6,368 nt of DNA from Balneolales bacterium (GTDB lineage Bacteria; Bacteroidota; Rhodothermia; Balneolales; Natronogracilivirgulaceae): the NCBI GenBank assembly GCA_007133875.1, contig SLLW01000433.1, positions 1 through 6,368 on the forward strand. Direction: 5' to 3'. Below are positions 1 to 6,368 of the stretch, in pieces. Numbering within the stretch: the first letter of the stretch is position 1; each line of letters begins with the position of its first letter. The notes under the pieces are model-generated. The model worked only from the letters and a program-made list of their open reading frames with translations. It did not search any database and was not told the DNA's origin. A program made the position numbers and the translations under genes.

Positions 1-27
1 AATTCCCGCGGCCTTTTCCGGATTTCC

Positions 28-96
28 ATGAAAATCTGGTTGGGGTTGTTGCTGTTGGCTGGCACGGTACTGATTGCACCGGCCGGTTCCGATGCG
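28..96 (+). other. Predicted signal peptide or first membrane helix of the NhaC-type protein
   Basis: Residues 1-23 have a single early Lys, an uninterrupted hydrophobic core (IWLGLLLLAGTVLIAPAG) and a small-residue site SDA before Met24. This would put the acidic segment in the periplasm. It could instead be an uncleaved anchor helix; sequence alone does not decide. Confidence 0.6.
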
Positions 97-2112
97 ATGG
101 TATCCGGAACCCGGAGTGCCGGCCCGGACGGGTCATATCAGGCCGAAACCGCATCCGACACATCCGGGAAAGAAAACACCGCATCCGGCCGATTCGACAG
201 AGCGGACACAGCAACCGACAGTACCGACAGAGCGGAAACCGCTGCCGAAACGGATTCGGATGATTGTGAGGATTTTACGTTTGATGATCTCGAATCCGTT
301 ACAGAAATTCCCGAATGTGACGGTGCCGAGGACGGGTTTGGGGATGATGCGGATTGGCACTCGACAGATCCGGAAACCGCTGAGGGTGATGACTGGAATC
401 ATACCGCTGAAAGTGAAGACGGAGCAGGTCCGGCCGGGACAACCGGTGATACGGATCAGGCAACATCAGACGAAGTGATCCCCGCATCAGCAAAAAATGG
501 CCCGAAATGGTGGAGTGTCCTGCCGCCCATCGTAGCCATTGCCATCGCCTTGATCTTTCGGCAGGTTCTTTTTGCGCTCTTTATCGGTGTCTGGATGGGA
601 GCCTGGCTGGTAACCGGACTCGGATTCTCCACATTTTTTTCGTCGTTCTTTACAACAGTGACCGGCTACATTGTTCCATCGGTCGCTGATCCCGACCACG
701 TCAGTATTCTGGTTTTCAGTTTGCTGATCGGCGGTACCATCGGCATCATCGGTGAAAACGGAGGCACTCGCGGAATTGTCCGTGCCATAACCCGGCTGAT
801 GACCAACCGCCGCCGCGCCCAGACCACCACCACCGCCATGGGTTATCTGGTATTTTTTGATGACTACGCCAACACCATGGTTGTCGGCAGCACCATGCGT
901 CCGCTCACCGACCGGCTCCGGATTTCCCGGGCGAAACTCGCCTACCTGGTCGACTCCACCGCCGCCCCTGTCGCCATCATCGCCCTGATCTCCACCTGGG
1001 TCGGCGCCGTCGTTGGGTACATCCACGAAGCGGGCTCCGGGATCGACGGACTCGATGAATCCGCATACCTTATTTTCCTGAACTCCCTTCCCTACAACTT
1101 CTATGCATTTCTGGCGATTATATTTGTCGCAATCATCGCGCTGAGCGGACGTGATTTCGGGCCTATGCGCCGGGCCGAACAGCAGGCTCTGAACGGCAGG
1201 GATACCTCAAAAGTGGCCGATCCCCATACAAAGGAAACAACGGCCCATCCGGATGATGACGGTGTTTCAGAAACAGACCGGCCCGACAACGGGGAACAGG
1301 TTTCGCACTGGCTGAACGCCGCCCTTCCCATTTTGGGCCTGGTCGGGATCACGATGGGCGGACTCTGGATCACCGGTGAGGGTTCCACCATTCAGGAGGT
1401 GATCGGATCATCCGACTCCTACGCTGCCCTGGTCTGGGGTTCCGTATTTTCCCTGTTCCTGGCTATTCTGATGACCCTCAGCAAGGGATTGCTTACCACC
1501 GAAGCGATGTTGAAAGCGATGTACCGCGGCATGCACCTGATGTTTGAGGGGCTGATTATTCTTGTACTGGCCTGGTCGCTTGGTATGGTAACCCAGGATC
1601 TGCAGACACCCCTCTATCTGGTATCGCTGTTGGAAGGGGTCCTCGATCCGTACTGGATTCCGGTGTTAATCTTTATTCTGGCCGGTGTAACCAGCTTTGC
1701 CACCGGATCGAGTTGGGGAACCATGGGCATTCTCACCCCTCTGGTCCTTCCGCTCACCTGGACGCTCAGCGGGGCAGCCGGCCTTGATTCCGTCGATACC
1801 TACACCCTGATCTATGCAAGTGTCAGTGCCGTTTTGGCCGGCGCAGTCTGGGGCGATCACTGCTCCCCCATCTCCGATACCACCATTTTAAGCTCTCTGG
1901 CCTGCCGTTGTGATCACATCACCCACGTCAACACCCAATTGCCCTATGCCCTGACCGTCGGCGGAATCAGTGTAATCGCACTTGCCGGATCCATGGTCAT
2001 CGGGATACCGGTCTGGGCAATCTATCCCGTTGCCATCCTGGCCATGATTGGCGTGGTTTATCGATTCGGCAGCGAAACCCGTTCGGAGGCAGAAGCCCCC
2101 ATCAATCAATAA
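28..2112 (+). CDS. NhaC-family Na+/H+ antiporter with exported acidic N-terminal extension
   Basis: Inner-membrane secondary transporter expected to expel Na+ in exchange for H+ (NhaC/Na_H_antiporter family). Of 694 residues, 1-23 look like a signal peptide (MKIW start, Leu-rich core, possible cut after SDA). Residues 24-157 are hydrophilic, rich in Asp, Glu, Thr and Ala, with two cysteines (C80, C97). The transporter body starts at about 158 (GPKWWSVLPP) and has many hydrophobic helices. Family-typical motifs are FDDYANTMVVG (277-287), VDSTAAP (308-314), TGSSWGTMG (559-567) and WGDHCSPISDTT (608-619); a polar loop lies at about 375-430 after DFGPMRRAE. Most NhaC-type proteins lack such a long acidic head. 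The frame is open to the window's left edge, so an upstream start cannot be excluded; I chose 28 because it begins a good signal peptide, though no clear ribosome binding site precedes it. Family assignment is firm; ion specificity is inferred. Confidence 0.94.
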   Translation: MKIWLGLLLLAGTVLIAPAGSDAMVSGTRSAGPDGSYQAETASDTSGKENTASGRFDRADTATDSTDRAETAAETDSDDCEDFTFDDLESVTEIPECDGAEDGFGDDADWHSTDPETAEGDDWNHTAESEDGAGPAGTTGDTDQATSDEVIPASAKNGPKWWSVLPPIVAIAIALIFRQVLFALFIGVWMGAWLVTGLGFSTFFSSFFTTVTGYIVPSVADPDHVSILVFSLLIGGTIGIIGENGGTRGIVRAITRLMTNRRRAQTTTTAMGYLVFFDDYANTMVVGSTMRPLTDRLRISRAKLAYLVDSTAAPVAIIALISTWVGAVVGYIHEAGSGIDGLDESAYLIFLNSLPYNFYAFLAIIFVAIIALSGRDFGPMRRAEQQALNGRDTSKVADPHTKETTAHPDDDGVSETDRPDNGEQVSHWLNAALPILGLVGITMGGLWITGEGSTIQEVIGSSDSYAALVWGSVFSLFLAILMTLSKGLLTTEAMLKAMYRGMHLMFEGLIILVLAWSLGMVTQDLQTPLYLVSLLEGVLDPYWIPVLIFILAGVTSFATGSSWGTMGILTPLVLPLTWTLSGAAGLDSVDTYTLIYASVSAVLAGAVWGDHCSPISDTTILSSLACRCDHITHVNTQLPYALTVGGISVIALAGSMVIGIPVWAIYPVAILAMIGVVYRFGSETRSEAEAPINQ
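193..252 (+). repeat. Two degenerate 30-bp (10-codon) tandem repeats in the acidic extension
   Basis: Residues 56-65 (FDRADTATDS) and 66-75 (TDRAETAAET) align end to end. At the DNA level the 12-mer CGACAGAGCGGA occurs at 195-206 and again at 225-236, exactly 30 bp apart. A weaker related block (QAETASDT) lies just upstream at residues 38-45. This indicates growth of the low-complexity segment by in-frame duplication. Confidence 0.7.
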
Positions 2113-2136
2113 GCAGAATTCCCCATCAACCAATAA
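2089..2136 (+). repeat. 24-bp tandem duplication spanning the antiporter stop codon
   Basis: Copy 1 (2089-2112) and copy 2 (2113-2136) match at 21 of 24 positions by direct comparison. Copy 1 encodes the last seven residues AEAPINQ and the TAA stop; copy 2, in the same frame, would read AEFPINQ and a second TAA. The duplication fills most of the 34-nt gap to the next gene, so it sets the spacing between the two transporter genes. Confidence 0.85.
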
Positions 2137-2146
2137 TTTGTATGGC

Positions 2147-3589
2147 ATGACCGAATCCCCCCCAAAACTTGAGTCTCGGTTTCAGAAAGCGCTGCTACGT
2201 TTCAAGGCTCCGAATACCATCATCCTGATGCTCAGCCTTTTGTGCTTTTTCGCGATGCTGACCTGGATCATTCCGGGCGGAAGCTACGACCGTGTCGAAA
2301 AAGAGGGTCGGGAAATCGTGGATCCGGACTCCTTTCAAAGTGTCGAATCGGAGCCTGCCGGATTTACCGAGCTTGTTATGGCTCCCATCAACGGATTCAC
2401 CGACTCCTTTGTGATTCTGATTATCGCATTCATTTTTATCGTGGCCGGTGCTTTTTCCATCATCCAGAAGACCGGAGCGTTCACCCGGGCCATTCAGAAA
2501 GCAGCCATCCTTTTCAATCGCCACGACGTTCTTCGTCCGTACTTCATTCCGTTTTTCATCATTCTGTTTTCGCTCATGGGGAGTTTATTCGGGATGTCCG
2601 AGGAGGTGATAATTTTTATCCCGCTGTTTGTTCCGCTGGCTCTGGCCCTTGGTTACGATTCCATTGTCGGGGTCTCCGTGCCTTTCATCGGTGCAAGTGC
2701 CGGATTTGCCGGTGCCGTTGTGAATCCGTTTACGGTGCAGATCGCACAGGGGCTGGCTGAAATTCCACTGATTTCCGGATGGGAGTTCCGTGCGGTAATT
2801 TGGCTTGTGACAACGGTTACGGCCATCTGGATCGTCGGCGGATACGCCCGGAAAATTCATAAAGACCCGTCACAATCGCCGGTATTTGAATTGGACAAAG
2901 AGCGCCAGGATGAGCTGAGCACAAACGAGGTTGATGTTGAACCGTTCACGTGGAATCAGAAGGTGATTCTGTTTGTTTTTACGGCCGGAATCGGGCTTCT
3001 GATTTATGGTGCAACCCGATTGGGATGGTACATCAGTGAGATGGCGGCTCTGTTTCTGGTGATCGGAGTGGTGTCGGCGGCTGTGGGGCGCCTGTCGGGC
3101 AGCGAAGCGGCAAATGCGTTTATCGACGGGATGAAGGATGTGTTAGGTGCAGTGGTTGTCATTGCGCTGTCGCGTGCCATTTTGCTGCTTATAACCGATG
3201 CGCATATCGTGGATACCATATTGTATGGCCTGTCAAACGCCCTTGACGGATGGCACCCGGTCATATCAGCTGAGCTGATGCTGGTGGTGCAGTCGGTGAT
3301 CAATTTTGTGGTGCCGAGCGGCAGTGGCCAGGCGGCGCTGACCATACCTATTATGGCTCCGCTGGGGGATTTGGTGGGAATCACCCGCCAGACGGTTGTT
3401 CTGATTTTCCAGATGGGCGATGGAATCACCAATATGATTATTCCGACCTCCGGGGTGACCATGGCTGTGCTTGGAATGGCTAAAATTCCCTGGAGTACCT
3501 GGGCGGCATGGCTGGCTCCGAAGCTGCTCTGGTTTTATCTGGTGGCAGTTATTGCAATAGCGATTGCGGTATTGACCGGGTATTCGTGA
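2147..3589 (+). CDS. YfcC family protein (DcuC/ArcD-like superfamily carrier)
   Basis: Polytopic inner-membrane carrier of 480 residues, a normal length for YfcC-type proteins. These belong to the C4-dicarboxylate carrier/basic amino-acid antiporter superfamily; the substrate here cannot be read from sequence. Family-typical blocks are the first helix with WIIPGGSYDR (about residues 41-50), GMSEEV (149-154) followed by PLALALGYDSIVG, VNPFTVQIAQG (192-202), PSGSGQAA (390-397) and GDGITNMIIPTSG (424-436). A polar cytoplasm-like loop near 240-265 divides the helix bundle into two halves. A longer reading starting at 2048 would overlap the antiporter gene by 65 nt and add a polar, non-conserved-looking tail; ATG 2147 places residue 1 at the usual distance from the first helix, so I chose it. 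No Shine-Dalgarno motif precedes it. The 34-nt gap after the antiporter suggests one transcript, perhaps linking Na+ or H+ gradients to solute movement (inference). Confidence 0.92.
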   Translation: MTESPPKLESRFQKALLRFKAPNTIILMLSLLCFFAMLTWIIPGGSYDRVEKEGREIVDPDSFQSVESEPAGFTELVMAPINGFTDSFVILIIAFIFIVAGAFSIIQKTGAFTRAIQKAAILFNRHDVLRPYFIPFFIILFSLMGSLFGMSEEVIIFIPLFVPLALALGYDSIVGVSVPFIGASAGFAGAVVNPFTVQIAQGLAEIPLISGWEFRAVIWLVTTVTAIWIVGGYARKIHKDPSQSPVFELDKERQDELSTNEVDVEPFTWNQKVILFVFTAGIGLLIYGATRLGWYISEMAALFLVIGVVSAAVGRLSGSEAANAFIDGMKDVLGAVVVIALSRAILLLITDAHIVDTILYGLSNALDGWHPVISAELMLVVQSVINFVVPSGSGQAALTIPIMAPLGDLVGITRQTVVLIFQMGDGITNMIIPTSGVTMAVLGMAKIPWSTWAAWLAPKLLWFYLVAVIAIAIAVLTGYS

Positions 3590-3759
3590 TTTGTCCAGCT
3601 GCCCGGTGAGCGGTTCTGACGCAATCGGTCCGCTTTTCGCCGCAATAATTTCCCAAAAACATAAACAACAAACAGTGGCACCACACTCGTTATTGTGCTG
3701 CTGATGGATGGGATCAAGTCTTGCCAAAAAGTGTGAATACGAATGAAAACAATACAACA
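3535..3759 (-). other. Protein-like antisense reading frame, possible small membrane protein or gene remnant
   Basis: Reading the - strand from about 3759 down to the TAA at 3535-3537, the frame is open and includes FWQDLIPSISSTITSVV followed by PLFVVYVFGKLLRRKADR and then RLRQNRS. That is one plausible transmembrane helix followed by a strongly basic tail, as in membrane proteins with a cytoplasmic positive patch. There is no ATG; the only usual start is TTG at 3717, with no clear ribosome binding site, and the frame remains open upstream to a stop at about 3799. The last 55 nt overlap the end of the YfcC-type gene in antisense. It may be a decayed fragment, a TTG-started small protein, or chance. 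I do not recognise it. Confidence 0.15.
3609..3637 (+). terminator. Possible intrinsic terminator after the YfcC-type gene
   Basis: AGCGG (3609-3613) pairs with CCGCT (3630-3634); after a 2-by-1 internal loop, CTGA (3616-3619) pairs with TCGG (3625-3628, one G-T pair) around a five-base loop. A run of four T (3634-3637) follows, then GC-rich sequence. Position 20 nt after the stop codon is right, but the interrupted stem and short T run make it weak. Confidence 0.35.
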
Positions 3760-3774
3760 TGTTGGGCTATATCG

Positions 3775-3782
3775 TATCTTTG
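3775..3782 (+). promoter_or_regulatory. Candidate -7 promoter element (TAnnTTTG type) upstream of tamA
   Basis: TATCTTTG is an exact match to the Bacteroidota -7 consensus TAnnTTTG. No TTG stands at the usual -33 distance; the nearest upstream TTG (3762-3764) is too close. A second weaker arrangement is TTG (3810-3812) and TAATTTAC (3832-3839) with 19 nt between. Either would give a 5' leader of roughly 80-140 nt before ATG 3924. Assignment depends on the organism belonging to that group. Confidence 0.25.
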
Positions 3783-3923
3783 GAAGATGTACTGTTATTT
3801 ATTAACCGGTTGCTCATACATCCGGAGATGCTAATTTACTACGACAATTGACTTCCGGTTGATATGCCTCAAACTGTACCAACTGTATCAGGTATTCCGA
3901 TTTTGGTGAAGTTTTCTAAGTCC

Positions 3924-5921
3924 ATGAAAGAAACTGTTCCGGGGGGATGGATACTGCTTTCCATTCTCTTCCTGGCCTTGAATGTTCCGGCTCGTGCAGA
4001 ATCCGGTTCTGCAGTTAATGTATCCATGTCTTCGCCTTCCATTGGGCTTTCAGCAGCATCAGCACGTACCATGTTTTTCCAGGATGATGAAGATCAGCTT
4101 GAGCGGGTATGGGGCATTGATTTTGAGGGGAATGAAACCTATTCCGGGATGACACTACGAAGTATGATCGCCCTGGAGTCCCCCTCGACGTTCCGGAAAC
4201 TCCGTTTCTGGAACCGGTCAGGATTTGATTTTGATGAAACCGAATTGCGTCGTGATGAAATACGGATTGAGCGTTTTTATCAGCGCCGCGGGTTTCCGCA
4301 TGTAGAGGTCACCTCCAGTGTTGAGGAGGGGCGTCGTGACTGGGTTCGGAGAATCACTTTTTTTATAGAAGAAGGAGAGCCGACCATCATCGAAAGTGTA
4401 CAGTTTGAAATGGATGCCGACAGCTCGGTTGTGGCCCATCTGGAAGATCAACGTGATTTTACCCGGGCGAAGGAGCGCCATGTGATGCGGGAAGAGCAAA
4501 GGTATCAGCTCATTCAGCACAGTGATGTGGAAGGGCTGTTTCAATCAACCTTGCGAAATCTGGGGTTTGCCCACGCCGACGCGTTTGTAACGGCAACCGT
4601 TGATACAACAGGGCGGCATGCCGATGTTATCATCACCCTGAATCCGGGACCGCTTTCCACATTTGGCGAAATTCATGTCGAAGGAAACGAAACGATCTCC
4701 GAAAGGCGGGTATTGCGGCACTCCGAGCTGCGGACCGGAGATCAGTTCAGTTCACAAAAGCTGAGAAGCGCCCAGCAACAGGTTTTCGGGCATCCACTGT
4801 TCCGGTTCGTGACCGTCAGCATACCGGAGCAGCCTCGTGATTCGGTGGTAGATATCTCCATCCGGGTGCGGGAGCATGCGCTTCGCAGCCTGCGGGTCCA
4901 GGGTGGCGTCGGACTCGAAGAGACCGTACGATTAGGCGTATCGTGGCAGCATCGCAACCCGTTTGGCAATGCCCATGGTTTTAGTATCAGTACCCGTGCG
5001 TCGTTTCTGGAACAGCGCGTAAATGTAGACTACTACATTCCCTATGTATTTAATCCCAAAAGCCGAATCAATATTGCTCCGTTTGGACAGCGGCTCGACG
5101 AGCGCGGGTATCTTCTTCATCGGGCCGGGATATCCAACAGTTTTATTTATCAGATCAGTCGGGAAACGGCAGGAACATTCTCCTATGAGTTTACACGGAA
5201 CAGGGAACAGATTGAGAGTCCTGATGTCGAGATCCCCGAAGAGGATGAATATTACAATATCTCCGCAATTAAGCTGTCGGGGTATCACAATCAGCTCGAG
5301 GTGGAGCAGTACCAGGGCTGGGCGATACGCCCCCATGCCGAATTTTCCGGATTTCTCGGAACCGGTTCTCTGCGTTATAACCGGTATCTGCTGGATATTC
5401 GAAGATATCTGGATTTTGGGCCCTCTTCGCAGTTTGCCATTCGCAACGAAGGGGGCCTATTGACCCATACCAGCCTGGAAGAGCTTCCTTCCAATGTCCG
5501 GTTTTATACCGGTGGAACCAGCTCAGTCCGCGGATGGCAGCGGCGGGAACTCGGACCCAAAAGGGCCATTCTTGATGATGACGGAAATTTTGTTGAGTAT
5601 ATTCCTGTTGGGGGAAAAGCCTTGTATAACTTCAACCTGGAGTTCAGACAGAGTCTGGATTGGCTGATCCGAAGATTTGGGGTTGCTGTTTTTCTGGATG
5701 GCGGGATGGTCTGGGAGGAAATCGATGAAGCAGAAATAAGTGATCTGCAATTTGGTGTCGGAGGCGGATTTCGATACAACTCTCCTCTCGGGCCGATTCG
5801 TATCGACCTGGCCCGCAAGGTCAACCCGACAGATGAAGATCTGAATATCTACAATGGTGAAGATCACGGCGGATGGTTTGACCGCTGGGGTATCCATTTC
5901 AGTCTCGGACAAGCTTTTTAA
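3924..5921 (+). CDS. tamA: TamA/BamA-family (Omp85) outer-membrane protein
   Basis: Outer-membrane component of the translocation and assembly module, predicted to work with the TamB encoded next. From ATG 3924 the protein has 665 residues: a signal peptide (MKETVPGG, hydrophobic core, cut after ARA at 25), a Ser-rich linker to about 59, and three POTRA-like units at about 60-145, 150-238 and 240-320. The first contains FDFDETELRRDEIRIERFY and FYQRRGF (118-124); the third opens with FGEIHVEGNETISERR. A surface-antigen/D15 barrel follows from about 320, with SSVRGWQRRELGP (533-545) matching the conserved loop-6 VRG motif, and the chain ends in a terminal Phe after alternating hydrophobic residues, a typical barrel-assembly signal. 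E. coli TamA also has three POTRA units but is shorter (577). A start at 3864 is possible but would put 20 polar residues before the signal peptide. No lipobox Cys is present. BamA itself usually has five POTRA units, so TamA is preferred. Confidence 0.92.
   Translation: MKETVPGGWILLSILFLALNVPARAESGSAVNVSMSSPSIGLSAASARTMFFQDDEDQLERVWGIDFEGNETYSGMTLRSMIALESPSTFRKLRFWNRSGFDFDETELRRDEIRIERFYQRRGFPHVEVTSSVEEGRRDWVRRITFFIEEGEPTIIESVQFEMDADSSVVAHLEDQRDFTRAKERHVMREEQRYQLIQHSDVEGLFQSTLRNLGFAHADAFVTATVDTTGRHADVIITLNPGPLSTFGEIHVEGNETISERRVLRHSELRTGDQFSSQKLRSAQQQVFGHPLFRFVTVSIPEQPRDSVVDISIRVREHALRSLRVQGGVGLEETVRLGVSWQHRNPFGNAHGFSISTRASFLEQRVNVDYYIPYVFNPKSRINIAPFGQRLDERGYLLHRAGISNSFIYQISRETAGTFSYEFTRNREQIESPDVEIPEEDEYYNISAIKLSGYHNQLEVEQYQGWAIRPHAEFSGFLGTGSLRYNRYLLDIRRYLDFGPSSQFAIRNEGGLLTHTSLEELPSNVRFYTGGTSSVRGWQRRELGPKRAILDDDGNFVEYIPVGGKALYNFNLEFRQSLDWLIRRFGVAVFLDGGMVWEEIDEAEISDLQFGVGGGFRYNSPLGPIRIDLARKVNPTDEDLNIYNGEDHGGWFDRWGIHFSLGQAF
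5526..5537 (+). other. Omp85 loop-6 VRGW motif
   Basis: Residues V535-R536-G537-W538 of the TamA-type protein, inside a GGTSSVRGWQRRELGP context. The Arg of this VRG(F/Y) motif is near-invariant in Omp85 proteins, where it points into the barrel and is needed for function. Its presence argues the gene is intact. Trp replaces the more usual Phe or Tyr. Confidence 0.85.
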
Positions 5922-5937
5922 TTTTATCGTATAAATC

Positions 5938-6368
5938 ATGACCAATCAGGAGCCAAAAAAACAAAAAAGGAGAATCTGGCCGTGGGTGATACTCGCGGTT
6001 ATTGTGATTCTTTTGGGCTCTGTACGTCTGGCAATGCGTTCTGACCGGGTTCTGGATTTGATTCGGGCAGAGGTGGAAACCCGTGTTAGTGAACAGTTAC
6101 AAGCGGAATTACGGATAGAACGGCTGGAAGGGGATTTGTGGTCGCATCTGACCATCACCAACATACAGCTTTTTGATACGGGTGAGATTTCGCAGAACAA
6201 TGATTCGTTCTCTTCGTCCCGTGAAGACACCGCCGGATACGGCGACCCGGTCACATCCATCGAATCACTGTATATCTCGTATTCCATTGTGGATCTGCTG
6301 TTCCGCCGCCCGCTGAAAATCAGGGAGGTCCATGTTGACGGGCTTCGTGCCGACCTCCGGCAGGATGA
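5938..6368 (+). CDS. tamB: TamB-family translocation/assembly module protein, N-terminal part
   Basis: Only the first 143 codons are present; the gene runs off the right edge, and family members usually exceed 1000 residues. A short basic head (EPKKQKRR) precedes one membrane helix (about residues 13-33, WPWVILAVIVILLGSVRLAM), which anchors it in the inner membrane with the rest in the periplasm. Next comes the AsmA-like/TamB entry pattern: a helix VLDLIRAEVETRVSEQL, then LRIERLEGDLWSHLTITNIQLFD, a SLYISYSIVDLLFRRPL strand-turn unit and IREVHVDGLRADL. The beta-groove that carries lipids or barrel substrates would lie downstream. The 16-nt gap after tamA and the same strand support co-transcription and a TamA-TamB complex. 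A Ser/Asp-rich stretch (about residues 83-103) interrupts the usual pattern. The leader is A/T-rich (TTTTATCGTATAAATC) without a Shine-Dalgarno motif. Confidence 0.88.
   Translation, partial: MTNQEPKKQKRRIWPWVILAVIVILLGSVRLAMRSDRVLDLIRAEVETRVSEQLQAELRIERLEGDLWSHLTITNIQLFDTGEISQNNDSFSSSREDTAGYGDPVTSIESLYISYSIVDLLFRRPLKIREVHVDGLRADLRQD

Larger units (their letters stand above)
3590..3923. other. Intergenic spacer between the transporter pair and tamA
   Basis: This 334-nt stretch becomes A/T-rich from about 3640 onward and probably separates two transcription units. It holds a possible terminator hairpin near its start, a candidate promoter element near 3775, and a protein-like - strand frame (3590-3759), all listed separately. 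The + strand also carries two tiny frames (3743-3805, 20 codons; 3759-3851, 30 codons) with no ribosome binding site; I do not call them genes. No tRNA, recognised riboswitch or long repeat is visible. Confidence 0.7.

Noticed and set aside
487..1026. Long - strand frame within the antiporter gene (179 codons)
   Set aside because: Its translation is Gly/Asp-rich and low-complexity, as expected of the reverse complement of a membrane-protein gene; the + strand has clear family motifs.
2048..2146. Longer start for the YfcC-type protein inside the antiporter gene
   Set aside because: It would overlap the antiporter's 3' end and add a 33-residue polar tail read through the duplicated junction; ATG 2147 gives a family-typical N-terminus.
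2142..2150. Two-codon frame ATG-GCA-TGA overlapping the YfcC-type start
   Set aside because: Such a minimal frame is expected by chance, and nothing indicates it is translated or regulatory.
3676..3705. Imperfect inverted repeat around CAGTGGCAC and GTGCTGCTG
   Set aside because: Only a four-bp core plus three outer pairs around mismatches, with no T run, so it is too weak to call a terminator or operator.
3266..3760. Long - strand frame (164 codons) over the end of the YfcC-type gene
   Set aside because: His/Gln/Asn-rich composition without plausible structure, and it lies mostly antisense to conserved YfcC motifs.
3848..3853. TTGACT as a sigma-70-type -35 box
   Set aside because: No reasonable -10 box lies 15-19 nt downstream.
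3864..3923. Longer start for tamA
   Set aside because: It would place about 20 extra residues before a well-formed signal peptide (MKETVPGG start, ARA cut site), so ATG 3924 is favoured.

Overview
The window looks like an ordinary chromosomal segment of a Gram-negative bacterium. I see no phage, insertion sequence, CRISPR array, tRNA or rRNA. Outer-membrane assembly genes (a TamA-type Omp85 protein followed by TamB) prove a two-membrane cell envelope. Three of the gene starts lack a convincing Shine-Dalgarno sequence and have A/T-rich leaders, and one intergenic site matches the Bacteroidota-type -7 promoter element TAnnTTTG. Together with moderate GC content and an Asp/Glu-rich exported segment, this tentatively suggests a halophilic or alkaliphilic member of the Bacteroidota/Rhodothermota/Balneolota group. 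That placement is inference.

Layout, all genes on the + strand. (1) 28-2112: an NhaC-family Na+/H+ antiporter with an unusual exported, acidic, repeat-bearing N-terminal extension of about 155 residues. (2) 2147-3589: a YfcC-type carrier of the DcuC/ArcD-like superfamily, 34 nt downstream and probably co-transcribed. A 24-bp tandem duplication covers the stop codon of gene 1 and fills most of this gap. (3) 3590-3923: a spacer holding a possible terminator hairpin, a candidate promoter element, and an unexplained protein-like reading frame on the - strand. (4) 3924-5921: TamA/BamA-family outer-membrane protein with a signal peptide, three POTRA-like units and a 16-strand-type barrel domain. 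(5) 5938 to the window end: the N-terminus of TamB, cut by the window edge.

The first pair are inner-membrane ion/solute transporters: the NhaC-type protein would exchange Na+ for H+, and the YfcC-type protein would move a small organic anion or amino acid whose identity cannot be read from sequence. The second pair forms a translocation and assembly module, with TamB anchored in the inner membrane and bridging the periplasm to TamA in the outer membrane. The pairs are separated by a likely transcription boundary, and I see no functional link between them.

I did not find a clearly new biological system. The points most worth a second look are the acidic extension on the antiporter, the stop-codon-spanning duplication, and the antisense frame in the spacer.
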